Positions 52,938 through 64,000 of a stretch of 64,000 nt of DNA are shown piece by piece. The first letter of the stretch is position 1, and every line of letters starts with the position of its first letter. The notes below the pieces were generated by a model, which saw only the letters and a program-made list of their open reading frames with translations, ran no database searches and was not told the origin of the DNA. The DNA is from Lates calcarifer. Lineage: Eukaryota > Chordata > Actinopteri > Centropomidae. The DNA lies in assembly GCF_001640805.2 (NCBI RefSeq), contig NC_066851.1, positions 5,506,196 to 5,570,195 on the forward strand, written 5' to 3'. Made by a program: the position numbers and the translations under genes.

Positions 52938-53309
52938 TCAAGTCTTATTGGCCGATCCAGATGAGCGTCGAAGCTTCATGGACATGCGGCTCTTGCTAGT
53001 CCGGGGAGACATGGGGGATGCCGAGTCGCTCCCGGCCTCCCCAAGAGCCGGACTTTCTCCCCGAAGAATCTCTAGGCAGGAGCCTGAGGAGTTGGGGGTG
53101 GGGGGGGGGGCAAGTGAAAAGGATGGATTGATGGGGGATGGAGGAATAAAGGGGAGGAGGGAGGAGGTAAATAACAGGAGAAAAGGATGAAGGGACAAAA
53201 AGAAAATTACATCACGCCCCATGACGTTCTACTGTGGCAGACTGCAAAGACTCCTACAGTGACAGACACTGAATGACACACAAGCACAGACAGGAGAACG
53301 AACGAACGA

Positions 53310-53344
<35 letters not shown>

Positions 53345-54797
53345 GCTAAAGAGACAGGCAACATACAAGCTCTACTGAATTATTGTTCATTCTATACTGG
53401 GTTTTTTCTAACCCACTACACAAGTTTATGTCCTAGAAAATCCATGAATACTGTGAAAATCAAACTGACACCTGAACTTCATATACTAGACACAGCACGA
53501 CAAAATAGAGTGAAAAAGCTTCTGAAAAGATTTTTCCTGTTAGACCCCCTGAGACTGGAGGTCTTATTAAAAGCTAGATAAATAAACTTGACATCAAATG
53601 TTTAACACCTGCACCTGTAGAGGAAACACATGCTTGATGCTGTCAGGACTGCTGCTGATATCGATGCTGATGCTACACAAACTGTGTTATCTACATTATC
53701 TACAATATCTCTTCTGAAGCTCAGCTCTTATTGTCTGGTCTCTGTTCAGGTATCAGTGGATGAGAAGATCCAGACACTAACTGGATTAATAGACAGGAGA
53801 TTCTACTTTTGAACTTTCACATTCAAAAAGACATAAATACTGACTTTATTTGATAGAACAGCGTTATCCAATCAGGTTAAAATGGTTTATGGAGTCAAAT
53901 AATTATCCTACATCACGTAACTTTTTAAAAGGCAGAACTTATCTGATTTTACAGTTTCTATTAAAAAATTGTAGTAATTTCCACATGGACTGTTGGAAAT
54001 TAGACCAGAATAACTAGAGAGAAAAGAAAGAAATGTGTCTGAGTAATTTTCTACCTATCAAAGCATACCATTCACAGCTAGCATGAAGGACCTTCTGCTT
54101 GAGGCCTTTCCCCTTCACCCTGAGCAGGTTAAAGCTGTCTAGTGGTTTAGGGACGATCATATATATAACACTATGCTCCTCTGGAGAGAGGAGAGGAGAA
54201 GGAAAGGAAAGGAAAGGAAAGGAAAGGAAAGGAAAGGAAAGAGGTGAGAGCACAGAGGAAAGAAGGATACAGGAAAGAATAAAACAGCAGAATGGAGCAG
54301 AAATAAAAATATAGGGCAAAAAAGAAAAGAAACAGAGAGAGAGAGATAAAGAAGAACACAGTAGGTATAAAAAAGGGGGACAAGACAAAGGTGCAGTTTA
54401 GGAAGTGGAGGAGGAATGGTCAGAAAAAAGAAAGAAAATGGACAAAATAAATAAAAACAAAGAATAAGAAGTTGCCACAAATGTAAAGAGAAAAACAGCC
54501 CAAACATTCAACATTCTGAGTGGAAAGACATAAAAGACACACAGACTGACAACACAACACAGAACACTGTACAACATGTAAATATGTATACAGTATGTAT
54601 AATGATAATACAGTAAACGTCTTAACCACATTATCTATATGCTTAATTTTGCTCATTCTCATCACTAAGTGAATTATTTTAAATGTAACAATACAAACAA
54701 CTCTACCAAAGAAGAAACACAACTTTAATGTTAGTTTAAAGTTACATAATGAGACAGTGTCTATGAGAACTTACAGTTCTTACCCATTTTTAAGCAT

Positions 54798-54840
<43 letters not shown>

Positions 54841-56785
54841 TGTGTGGGCAGGTGCTACAGGACTACATCATCAAAACCAGGAAGAGAGGAGCATACAAAA
54901 GGTTAGAGGTAAAGTTTCACCAGGTCAGTGCGACACTGCAGGTTAACAGAACAAACAGGAAAATTATTGTGTGAGTGACCAGACAAAAGAGAAGAAATCT
55001 CATGTTGCTGTAAAAAGGATTTCTCAGTTTCACCATGCCACTGAAGTGTAGTTTGGTATGAGATTCAGTATTTCAGGAGTAAAAGTCTCACATCCCGGTT
55101 ATTTCAAGTCATATAGTCAGTATATCAGTCAAAACATAAAATCTGAAGCCTGTCCACATGGAACAATGTGCATGAGGAAAAAGAGAAGTTACATATTTTT
55201 TAATGGCTGATTCAGTCAGCCTTTTACTTATTTAAGTTATGATGTGCTGTATTTTTTTTTTCCATACTGAAAAATATGTTTTTGATGACTGTACATACCC
55301 AGGGCCAACATGTAGCTGGTTGTGGCCGTTCAGCTTAAAACTGCTATAGTAATTATTTTCATATAAAAAATGGATCAATGAATCAAATGACTATATGTAA
55401 TGTGAACAGACTGCCTCATTGTGATGAACCCATGGAGTACTATCACCCAATTGTACCCTCCTTTCAGCTTCACGGAGCGTTTTACTGTCTTTCAGCTCAT
55501 TGTTTTGGTTTTTATGCTAGCAACTCTGCTGTTCTGGTTCTGTCTTGTCAATCTTGTTAGTATTTTTTGGCCACAGCAGGAAGCCTTTCAGAGAAAAAAC
55601 TCTAAAAAAACACATATTACATATATACAGTCAGTGGCTACCTGATGAACACACTTGAGCATTAAGCAGCTAAAGAGCCAGATACATAGAGATCAAAAAC
55701 AGAGATAAAAGAAGTGAATATTGGACTTCCATTGAGCAGGTAAGCACAAACACCACTCCAAATAAAAGACAATGTAGAATGGTAACCGTTTACCAACACA
55801 TTCACCTTAACAACCTTATATGGTGATAATATGTCAGTGTTTTGTTTACAGCTTTTCTACTGCCCCCTGGTAACCAGAAAATCAGTTTATGCAGGTTTAA
55901 ACTAATCACAGCAAAGGAAAAGGAGCAGCTTTACATCCATTCCAACAGGTTTTTGTCAATATGCTTTGTTCTCAGTTGTAATTTGGCTGTGCTCACTGCC
56001 CAGTCTTTAACATTCCTTGTGGGCCAGTTATTTCGGTCCAAATGATAATTAAGAACGAGAGCTGAAACATAAACTTGATTAGCCAGGTGGGAGGTGAAAA
56101 GGACAAATATTACACTTTGTTCTGTGTGTTGACAGATGAAGTTGCATAATGAAATGGAGTTCATTTCTGAGATAAAAAACAAAAACAAAACAATTTTTAA
56201 TCTAATGCCCTGATACACACCAGCAAACCAATAATGAATCGTACCAAACTACACTTAGAGATGAGTTGAAAATGACACTTCCTTTTGAATAGTAAGAGAA
56301 GACTGCTGTAAACACATGCAGACTTGCTTCAACTGTAAAAGACACAGAGGAAGAAACAGAGAGAGATAAACACAAAATGGTGGAAGAATTGGAGGAGAGC
56401 ATAGGTTAGGCTGAAATGTCAGTGGGAAGAGCCAATCAAAACAGGGCATGTCAATCATGTGATAAGGCTTACCTTTTAACTATAGGCAAGTGAGACATTA
56501 CGATCTAAAGGAGGAGGGAACAAAAAGGGGAGAAAAAACAGACGAAATAAAAAGAAACAGAACACAAAAACAAAAATAAAATGAAAAAATAAAAAAGTAA
56601 ACAAACAAAATAAATCAGAAAAATATGAAAACAAAAAAAAATAAATGAATAAAATGGGTGAAATTAAAATAAAAACAGAAAGAGAGAAGAACGTTTGATC
56701 ATTGTGTTGTTAAGGGAGGGGAACCTGTAAGTTAATGTAGGAAGGGGAGGGGGAGAGAGAGACAGACAGAGACAGACAGACAGAT

Positions 56786-56861
<76 letters not shown>

Positions 56862-58243
56862 GGGAAGGGTGTTGCAGTAATTTGAGCAGGGTTTATTTCA
56901 GAGCTCAGGATTATTATTAAAACACTGTGCGGATTCTGAACATGTAACACATGTTGGGCTAACATAAATAGAAATGCAAGTACTGTAATCAGCAGCTATG
57001 AGAAGCACTAATATCATATTATATGACTGACTAACAAACTTTTTGATCCTGTGTTCTGAAATGGCATTTGGGGCTGAATGACACACCACTCCACACAGAG
57101 CTGAAAGCTGACAATATTCTGAATGAACATTTGAGGATAACAAGAGTTTATCAGGTTGTGCTAGATGTCATTCAGCCTCAAAGCAGGTTGATTATTATCA
57201 TAAAATTATTATTATTTTTTACACAATAGCTGGTGAGATGAGGAGTAGGTTGGCGAAGAAAAACAACAGTGATCAATTATACATACAGACAAACACACAG
57301 TCTCAGGAACAGGAAATATCAGGAACGCTATGACCTGCTACATTAAACACTGATATGTATTTAACACAGGCCGACACCACACAGTTCTATTCCTTTGTGC
57401 TGCACACATATAAACTCCTTATGGAGAAAATGTGTGGCTTAGTTGTGGAATTAAATTACTGTAAATAACTGCCATGTTAATTCATTGAATTAGAAGTGAG
57501 TCAAAGGACAGTCAAGTATTTTAAATTCCCCTTAACCAGACACATTACAGACAAAAATGATCAGTATCCGTCTAATAAAGTTGACAGGATACATATGAGA
57601 GTCATACATTAGAATATAACCCCCATGCCTGGCATCTCTATGGCTGATCAGATGTCAGCTAATTCCTCAGAGATGCTCTGGAGACAGAAAAAGGCTGTGC
57701 ACAGCCTTGGATAGAAAACAGAACTCATCAGATACAAGGCTCTGCATCAGACTGTGAGTTGCCAGAGTGTGTGTGTGTCTGTGTGTGGTCTCTCTGTAGT
57801 TAAAATGATGCTGGAGAGCAGGCAGTTTAAAATCTAGAGAGCAGATTCCTCCTTATATGTTTTAAATGAAACACGGGAAGTCAGCATAGTTAAGTGTCAT
57901 CTAACTTGCTTTTGTTCTTTAAATTAAATTATTGTCAATAATTCATCCGTGCAAGTAAACAAACCCTCTTGCTGACATTAAGCAGTTTCACAAAGTTGCA
58001 TTAGTCACCCATTCTCTGAAAGCCTGCCACCGAGGTTTTGACTGACTGGTGTATCAGTTGGTGCATGTGGTAGAAATTTTGTGTGGTTACAGGATATTTG
58101 ACTGAGATCAGGTCTTACCTGTGTCAGATGGCAAGTGAGTGCAGGGAGCAGGACTGTAAACTCGAGCTGCGTAATCCTCAAATGTGGTTGGCTCCTGGTG
58201 GTGCTGCACTATGGTTTCTAGGTATCGAGCTCGCTCCTCATAG
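52938..58243 (-). CDS. ralgapa1: Ral GTPase-activating protein subunit alpha-1, last two coding exons
   Basis: Catalytic subunit of the RalGAP heterodimer that inactivates RalA/RalB. Only the extreme C-terminus is in the window. Exon 58119-58243 (125 nt) reads [30 protein letters not shown] and CTHLPSDT, matching the segment just after the GAP domain of RALGAPA1 as I know it. Exon 52938-53083 (146 nt) reads [18 protein letters not shown], then [18 protein letters not shown] and SSGSANKT followed by TGA (52938-52940 on the plus strand). The junction joins in phase with consensus GT and AG. The tail is Ser- and Arg-rich, with RRSS a possible basophilic-kinase site. The 5' part lies right of the window. 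The convergent insm2 neighbour matches human synteny. Confidence 0.9.
53298..53345. repeat. (GAAC)n-(CAGA)n tetranucleotide repeat
   Basis: A few GAAC units followed by about nine CAGA units, in the last ralgapa1 intron. Confidence 0.95.
54014..54180 (-). other. Candidate alternative last exon of ralgapa1
   Basis: On the minus strand a long CCTTT-type pyrimidine tract ends in CTCTCTCCAG at 54181, and the following 167 bases stay open to a stop at 54014. The phase matches the upstream exon, so 58119-58243 could splice here and give [19 protein letters not shown]... A minus-strand AATAAA lies at 53845-53850. The peptide is not one I recognise, and no in-phase downstream donor is seen, so it would be terminal. 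Speculative. Confidence 0.2.
54201..54240. repeat. (GGAAA)8 pentanucleotide repeat
   Basis: Eight perfect GGAAA units in a longer purine-rich stretch. Read on the ralgapa1 strand it is a strong polypyrimidine tract. Confidence 0.97.
54801..54836. repeat. (TG)n microsatellite
   Basis: About 16 TG units in the last ralgapa1 intron. Confidence 0.95.
55300..55800 (+). repeat. Degenerate fish interspersed repeat
   Basis: Phrases such as TTTCAGCTCATTGTTTTGGT (near 55493) and GAATATTGGACTTCCATTGA (near 55716) recall a common fish element. Identification is from memory and the limits are approximate. No intact ORF. Confidence 0.4.
56761..56857. repeat. (GACA)n-(GATA)n-(GA)n compound microsatellite
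   Basis: GACA units, then about nine GATA units, then about 18 GA units, without interruption. Located in the last ralgapa1 intron. Confidence 0.97.
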
Positions 58244-59393
58244 CTGGGTCAAAGGTCAAGGTCGAACAGAGATAAAGACACAAATAACAGAATACAAAAA
58301 GGGAAAAAGAACAATGAGAAAAGAAAAATACAAGTGGGTTCAAGATGGTGTAGCCTGAAAAATATGGTTTGTCTCCACTAGAAAATTGTCAAAAATAAAA
58401 CAACCACAAAACAAAATTGGACACATATATGCAAATTTGCTAACATTGTGTTTGCTGTTGTTTTGATGTCAACAGGGCTGGGCTTGGGACATACAAATTT
58501 ATAACAGATAGTAGCTGTTTACCAAGGCGCGCACTCAACTGAAAGACTGTCCTGATGCATTATGCAGACTACATCACTGCAGTGTGCCTTCAATTTTTAA
58601 GTTAAAGCAGCTTATCTTATGTATTTTTTAAATTGTTCTAATGTCAGCATGTACCACTAGGCAGGAATGACGTTTCACTGGTTTCACATATTTTTCATTA
58701 ATTTTAATTTCATAATTAATCAAAAAAAAAAAAAACTTTTAAGCAATAATCAGGAAACATTATTTGAATTAGTTTCTATAAACAATCAAAAACTGATATA
58801 CTTATCTGTATCATTGTGAGTGTTTTTAGAGTGTTGTGGGGTTTAGGTATTGGTGGCTTAGTCTTGAGTATAAATGAGTTCATAAAAGAACAAAACCACT
58901 TGAATCTAACAAAAAAGCAAAAGTAACATTGAACAAAAAATAAAAAGAACAATAACAAAACAGAATTGTACACAGTAAAATTAAGCTAAAAACAACACAA
59001 TAACAGATCATAAAACAGAAAAAAGACAAACAATTTAATAAAGTAAAATATAATGTGGTTGCTGAATAAACAGAATTTTTTCTGATAAAAGCACTGCTAG
59101 CAATAGCTAACTCCCTATACCCACTTTTCCATGTGAATATACTGAGAAAACTGCAGCCAGGAAAAAAAGGTAAACCAAAGCCCCTTTATCACTTGTTATT
59201 ACAGCCTTTAGCGATGGATTCAAAGAGAGGTACAGGGATTCAGCAGAGAGCAGAGTAAATGGAAACCAGGACTTCAACTGTCCATCTATTAGAGATAACC
59301 TCATTGATGGAATGACATTTACCCTCTCTTCCTTAGTCCCACTCATACATCCAACTATAATGACAGCCATATGCAGCTGTTACAGTCTCCTGA

Positions 59394-59397
<4 letters not shown>

Positions 59398-59424
<27 letters not shown>

Positions 59425-59522
59425 CCACACACACACACGCATTTCCATCATCTCCCAATAGTATTACCATTTGCTCAGTGAGCTCCAATAATAGAGGATT
59501 TTCAATGAGAGCAGAGTGTTTA

Positions 59523-59558
<36 letters not shown>

Positions 59559-59682
59559 TATATTTGATAAGGTTGGTTGTGAACAGACACAATGTGTGTA
59601 TGTAAGTACATGTGTCCCTGTTTGAATGTGTGATGGGATTAGGCCAATGAATCTTCAGAATGAAATCTGTGTACTTGTACCT

Positions 59683-59722
<40 letters not shown>
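59398..59722. repeat. Cluster of three dinucleotide microsatellites
   Basis: (TC)n(AC)n at 59398-59440, (TG)n at 59525-59557 and (GT)n at 59684-59722, within 325 bp of ralgapa1 intron. Confidence 0.95.
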
Positions 59723-59723
<1 letters not shown>

Positions 59724-60430
59724 TGCACGTTGTGAATGGGTCAGCCATCTGTAATAGTGCCCATGGGTTTTCTATTGGGTTAGAGAGCTGGTCTATGGGT
59801 CTCAGAAGGAGAAAGATTCAGGTCTAATGGTAACTGATCCAGTTAGAGACAATGATGATAACAACAATATGGCTCCTTTAAAGTGGAGAGACAGACTGCG
59901 CTGGCAGAAAAGAGGAGAGAGGAGGAGGGTAGAGATGGGGGGAATGAGTGGAAAAAGCTGGCAAAGCAAAGAGGAAGAAACTTTAATAAACTTAGGACAG
60001 ATGACGCAGTTTGTCTAACATCTTACTGAAATCAACCAAACCTAATTTTACAGGAACTTCAATGACTTTGACATCCAAAAGGAGCAGCTATTGTTCCAAG
60101 AAAATGTATCAAACCCATACTGACAAAGGTGAGGAAATGAGGGGGAATGAGTCAAAGGGGGAAGGATGGCGGGAGAGAGTTCAGGATGGAGGCTGGAGGT
60201 GCAAAGAAAGCGAGATGCTGTGGGAGGAAGAGAACTTGTAAAAAAGATGGGGGGAAATGGCGAGGGTGAAGAGGAAGAAGGGTGAGTATACCGCAGTGAG
60301 TCACAGACGAGGTGAGAGGGGAGGACAGCGGGCGAGACGGGGAGAAGGATATTTAAGTAACAACATGATGCAGTGTGTGTGAGAGGGTGTGTGTGCGTAT
60401 TCCCGGTGAGAGCTGAGAGAAGAGCAGCCG

Positions 60431-60465
60431 TTTCTTTCTTTCTCTCTCTCTCTCTCTCACTCACT

Positions 60466-60554
<89 letters not shown>
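60431..60554. repeat. (CT)n then long (CA)n microsatellite
   Basis: CT-rich run at 60431-60458 followed by about 43 uninterrupted CA units at 60469-60554, the longest dinucleotide array in the window. Confidence 0.97.
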
Positions 60555-60557
<3 letters not shown>

Positions 60558-63500
60558 TGTCAAATCAGTGTCTCTCACACTAAGCCTCTACATGATCTCA
60601 CCGTTTGCCTTTTCCTGCTTCCCGCACCCCTGCATCGCACTTCCCCCTTTGGTGACTGAATGTGTGTGTGTGCAATTAGGAACAAGAGGTGTTATATATT
60701 CCTCCAAACAGCACATACTTTATATAATTATATCATATATGAAGCAGCAGCTATAAAAATAATAAAAAGGATAACAGTTTTTTTTTTTTTCACAGCACAC
60801 TGACATAAAAAGCCACTGTCTTGTCATTTGGTGAAAAGGTGAAAAGGTTGAAAGGACACCCGCAGGACAGACAGAAGTCTACAGAGAAAGGGAAACTGAA
60901 AGAGGGAGAGAATGAGGAGAAGGAAGAGAAATAAATACACAGACATGGTACCACTGCTGAGATAAATGAGAGAAGCATCACTTTACTGTTCTCCGCTCTC
61001 TCTCTGTCTGCTGCCTCTACCTCTCTCCCTCTTTCTTCCTCTCAGCGTGGGTTTCTGCCTGTGGCCTTATGTCTTGGTGTCACAAACACCAGCTCCCCAC
61101 TGACGAGAGCTAACATCAGCAGAGACAGACAGGCTCTAATGTAAAACTTTTACCTGAGCAATAATATCACCTACAGATTTGGTCTACTAAAAGCTCCACG
61201 TACACAGATGGTTGTAGTTTCCATTCCACTTGTAGAAAGTAGACACATTATAGTGTCTGAACAGTACACAGTATGTATAGTGCATTATGTAGAGCAGAAA
61301 TTTCATAACTCAAACACATAATATGAACAATTCATTACCATGGCAGAGGGTAAATAGAGGTAAATACAGTACCCACAATACCCTATGATCTTTTTATATT
61401 TCTCAGACTGATTTCAGTAACTCTAGGTCTTCTTACTTCTAAACAGGAAGTATGGTAATCTTCAATATTTGCATTTTTTTCTTTTTTACCATTATTTTTT
61501 TGCGTTTCTCTTCGCAAACAGCACGTTTTAATCTGTGGACTCACTATTTCCCTGTGGATTCTTCTTCTCTTACTTCTTAACAGACTGCTGTGTCTGCTGG
61601 CAAAAACACACTTCACCACTATTTTTTATTTCATGCATAAGAGCATTTTCACAGCGAAACGCAGCTAGCTAACTTTGAATTTTCAAGAAATTAAAAACCC
61701 TTCTTTTTAATCTGGCTTTTATTTTTGAGTAATATCTCTTCCATATCTTTGATACTTTTATTCAGTCATGTTTGGTTTTACAGTTTTATGGTTAAGATTT
61801 ATTTATCCGAGACTGAAAATTCATTCTTGACCTTGGAAACACTGGCTGACATTTAGCAGAGCTACAGCTTTCGATCGTATCACATTTTCTTTATTGTTAT
61901 TATTCATCTGTGTTCCTGTAGTCTGTTTAACTTTGGTTCCTAATTGTAATCCTGTTTTGAGGAGCATTTTGTGTGACATCTCTACATGACACATGCTATA
62001 CAAATAAAGTTATTATTGGTATTAAAAAAGTAGAAACTAGTGAGAGGTCAAAGAAAATAGACTTGCATTGCATTCACACATCTCTGCCTCCATCCAAATG
62101 ACAGTCGCTACTATGAAATTTACTGTAATTGAATTTCAGATGGCTCCTCTTATTAAGTCATTAGCAGCAAAATATCTCTCTTTCTGAGAGAAAGAGAAAG
62201 AAAGAGGGAAAATTATAAGGGGAGAAAGAGGGAAAAAGACTGGTGAGGGAGAAAAAGGAGAAAGCGGAGCAGAGAAAGGCAGACAGGAGAAAGATAGAGG
62301 AGAGAGGGGGCAGATAAAAAGGCTCTTTTGTGTTGAGTCAGAAACTCATTTTCTTGTGCGTGGCTGAAAAGAGAGGAGAGAGTGAAGTGTTTGTGCTTTC
62401 TCTAGCTCTTTCTCTCTCTCTCTCTCTCTCCATTTCAGCCCTTTTCTCTCCCTCTCTCTCCCGCGGTGCAGTTCATTGTGGCGGTGTTCGACTACTGTGA
62501 TCACTTGAGACTGAGGGAGGCCGGAGGAGAGGAGGCGAGAGGAAGAGAAAGGGAGCTTGTTAGCGCATTAGGAGCTGGGCCCACCGCTGGGATGTGTGTG
62601 TGTGAGAGTGGGGAAATGTTTGTATGTACGAGTGACAGTCTGTACATTGAATATGGTATGAATCTACTCTATATGTGAAAGTATAGTTCTAGTTCTTTGA
62701 CAGAACAGATTAATTTTGTATTTTTTCTACATTGTTATTTACACATTTACCCATATTTGTTTAACTTCACAGACTAACTATTTTTTACTGTTTAATTATC
62801 TGAAAATCTTCGTGTCTGCACTTAAGTTGTAGTTTGTATATATACAGTACCTACATCAACTGAATGGATATAAAACATCTCAATAAAATGTCCAGGACAT
62901 GACGGTGACTGAATCATCTAGGGGAAAAAGGATAACAGACTTAGTACTTAGTATTTACTCCAAGGTTTCCTACTGCACTGAAGCTTTAGTGTTGTCCCTC
63001 ACTTGTAAGTTGCTTAGGATAAAAGTATCTGGCAACTAAGTAAATCAAATTGTAATTTTAAGGGATACTTAGCTCCATCATTAGGAAATGGAAGGACAAA
63101 AACTTCCAGGCTCTCTGTAGAGATGGTAATCCGGTCAAACTATGACAAAAGTAGTTTGGACATGTCACATTATGAAATTAAAAAAAAAAATAAAAAAAAA
63201 ACTATGGGCCTGCTGCTCAAGGCATATGTGCCCATGTGTTTTGTGCCCTAACCACTGTAATGTCAAACACTGTGTGTGTGGATTCTCTATGTCCTTTCTC
63301 TATGTTCTGTTACAACCCTGTTTTCATGGCTCATTTTACAGGCTGTTCAACTTGCTGCATTACAAAATTACCCAGCTCATACAAAAGACAAGTACATGAA
63401 ACAGGTCTGCTGAACATGTTCAATAAGCTCTTGACCTATTTGTAAACTGCTGACACAGGATATTCCCTAATCATGCGGTTTTTTTCAAGCTCTTTCTCTC

Positions 63501-64000
63501 TCTCTCTCTCTCTGTCTTTTAAAGTATCTGGCTGAATGTTGTTTAAACATCAATAACATTAAATTCACCACCCAACAATAAACACTCCTGTTCACCAGGC
63601 TGGATGATGTGCATTTACCCATTCAGATCGAATGCAAGTGAGAGCCAGTGTGAATGGAGTGTAGGAAACATAACCTGTCCTTGATGCACAGGAGATGTCA
63701 TTAAAAACTACATTAATGACCTGCTGCTGAACAAAGTCAAGAGTTCAGTCCCTTTTCAGGTATCAGACATAAGGTCTTCTGTGATTTGGATTTTTATTAA
63801 ATAATAGGTAAAACATACTGAGAGGAAATGAAGTGAAGAAAACAGGAAAACCTAAAAACCACAATCCGATGCAATTTATGTAATAAATAAATAAAATCAG
63901 TTGGTATAATCCTATGAGGTGAGCTATTTGGAAAATCCCTGATGGTATTCTCACTGTCTGGAATACATGTGTCAAATTTCTAACAAGTTCTGTGAATGTC

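Larger units (their letters stand above)
58244..64000 (-). other. ralgapa1 intron running off the right edge
   Basis: I looked for the preceding exon (expected to encode the residues just before YEERARYL) and did not find it, so this 5.8 kb is intron. It is AT-rich with several microsatellites. A more GC-rich patch lies at 62460-62610 after CT runs. ORFs here lack recognisable features, and no RNA gene was noticed. Confidence 0.6.

Overview
This window reads as nuclear DNA of a ray-finned fish, probably a spiny-rayed (acanthomorph) teleost. It is AT-rich, carries many CA/GT microsatellites, has compact spliced genes with GT-AG introns, and contains interspersed repeats of types common in percomorph genomes (a tRNA-derived SINE, a Tc1/mariner remnant, short non-autonomous elements). 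I recognise seven protein-coding genes. Six of them, fam177a1, ppp2r3c, prorp, psma6, nfkbia/insm2 and ralgapa1, follow the order known from human 14q13.2. All assignments come from reading exons and joining them in phase; I ran no database search.

Layout, left to right: (1) 81-3841, minus strand, the first five coding exons of ttc7b, running off the left edge. (2) 3842-5366, a divergent intergenic region with two repeat copies. (3) 5367-7043, plus strand, fam177a1, five exons. (4) 9723-14378, minus strand, ppp2r3c, 13 exons, with a one-base insertion that breaks the reading frame in exon 8 and a Tc1/mariner relic in an intron. (5) A divergent promoter region at about 14.4-15.1 kb, then prorp, plus strand, ten coding exons at 15374-25315, with a 5.3-kb repeat-bearing intron. 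(6) psma6, plus strand, 25672-29447, seven exons, starting only 356 bp after the prorp stop. (7) nfkbia, minus strand, 32642-36282, six exons, with kappaB sites in intron 1 and upstream. (8) A gene-poor interval at 36.5-45.4 kb. (9) insm2, plus strand, a single-exon zinc-finger gene at 45639-47621. (10) ralgapa1, minus strand, represented by its 3' UTR and last two coding exons (52938-53083 and 58119-58243); the rest of the window is intron leading off the right edge.

The genes are mostly housekeeping or signalling: a PI4KIIIalpha scaffold (ttc7b), a PP2A regulatory subunit (ppp2r3c), mitochondrial RNase P nuclease (prorp), a 20S proteasome alpha subunit (psma6), the NF-kappaB inhibitor IkappaBalpha (nfkbia), a neuroendocrine repressor (insm2) and a Ral GAP subunit (ralgapa1). 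psma6 and nfkbia are functionally linked because IkappaBalpha is destroyed by the proteasome. I see no novel multi-gene system. The observations most worth following up are the ppp2r3c frameshift, the kappaB-site cluster around nfkbia, a possible alternative last exon of ralgapa1, and splice sites embedded in CA/GT microsatellites.
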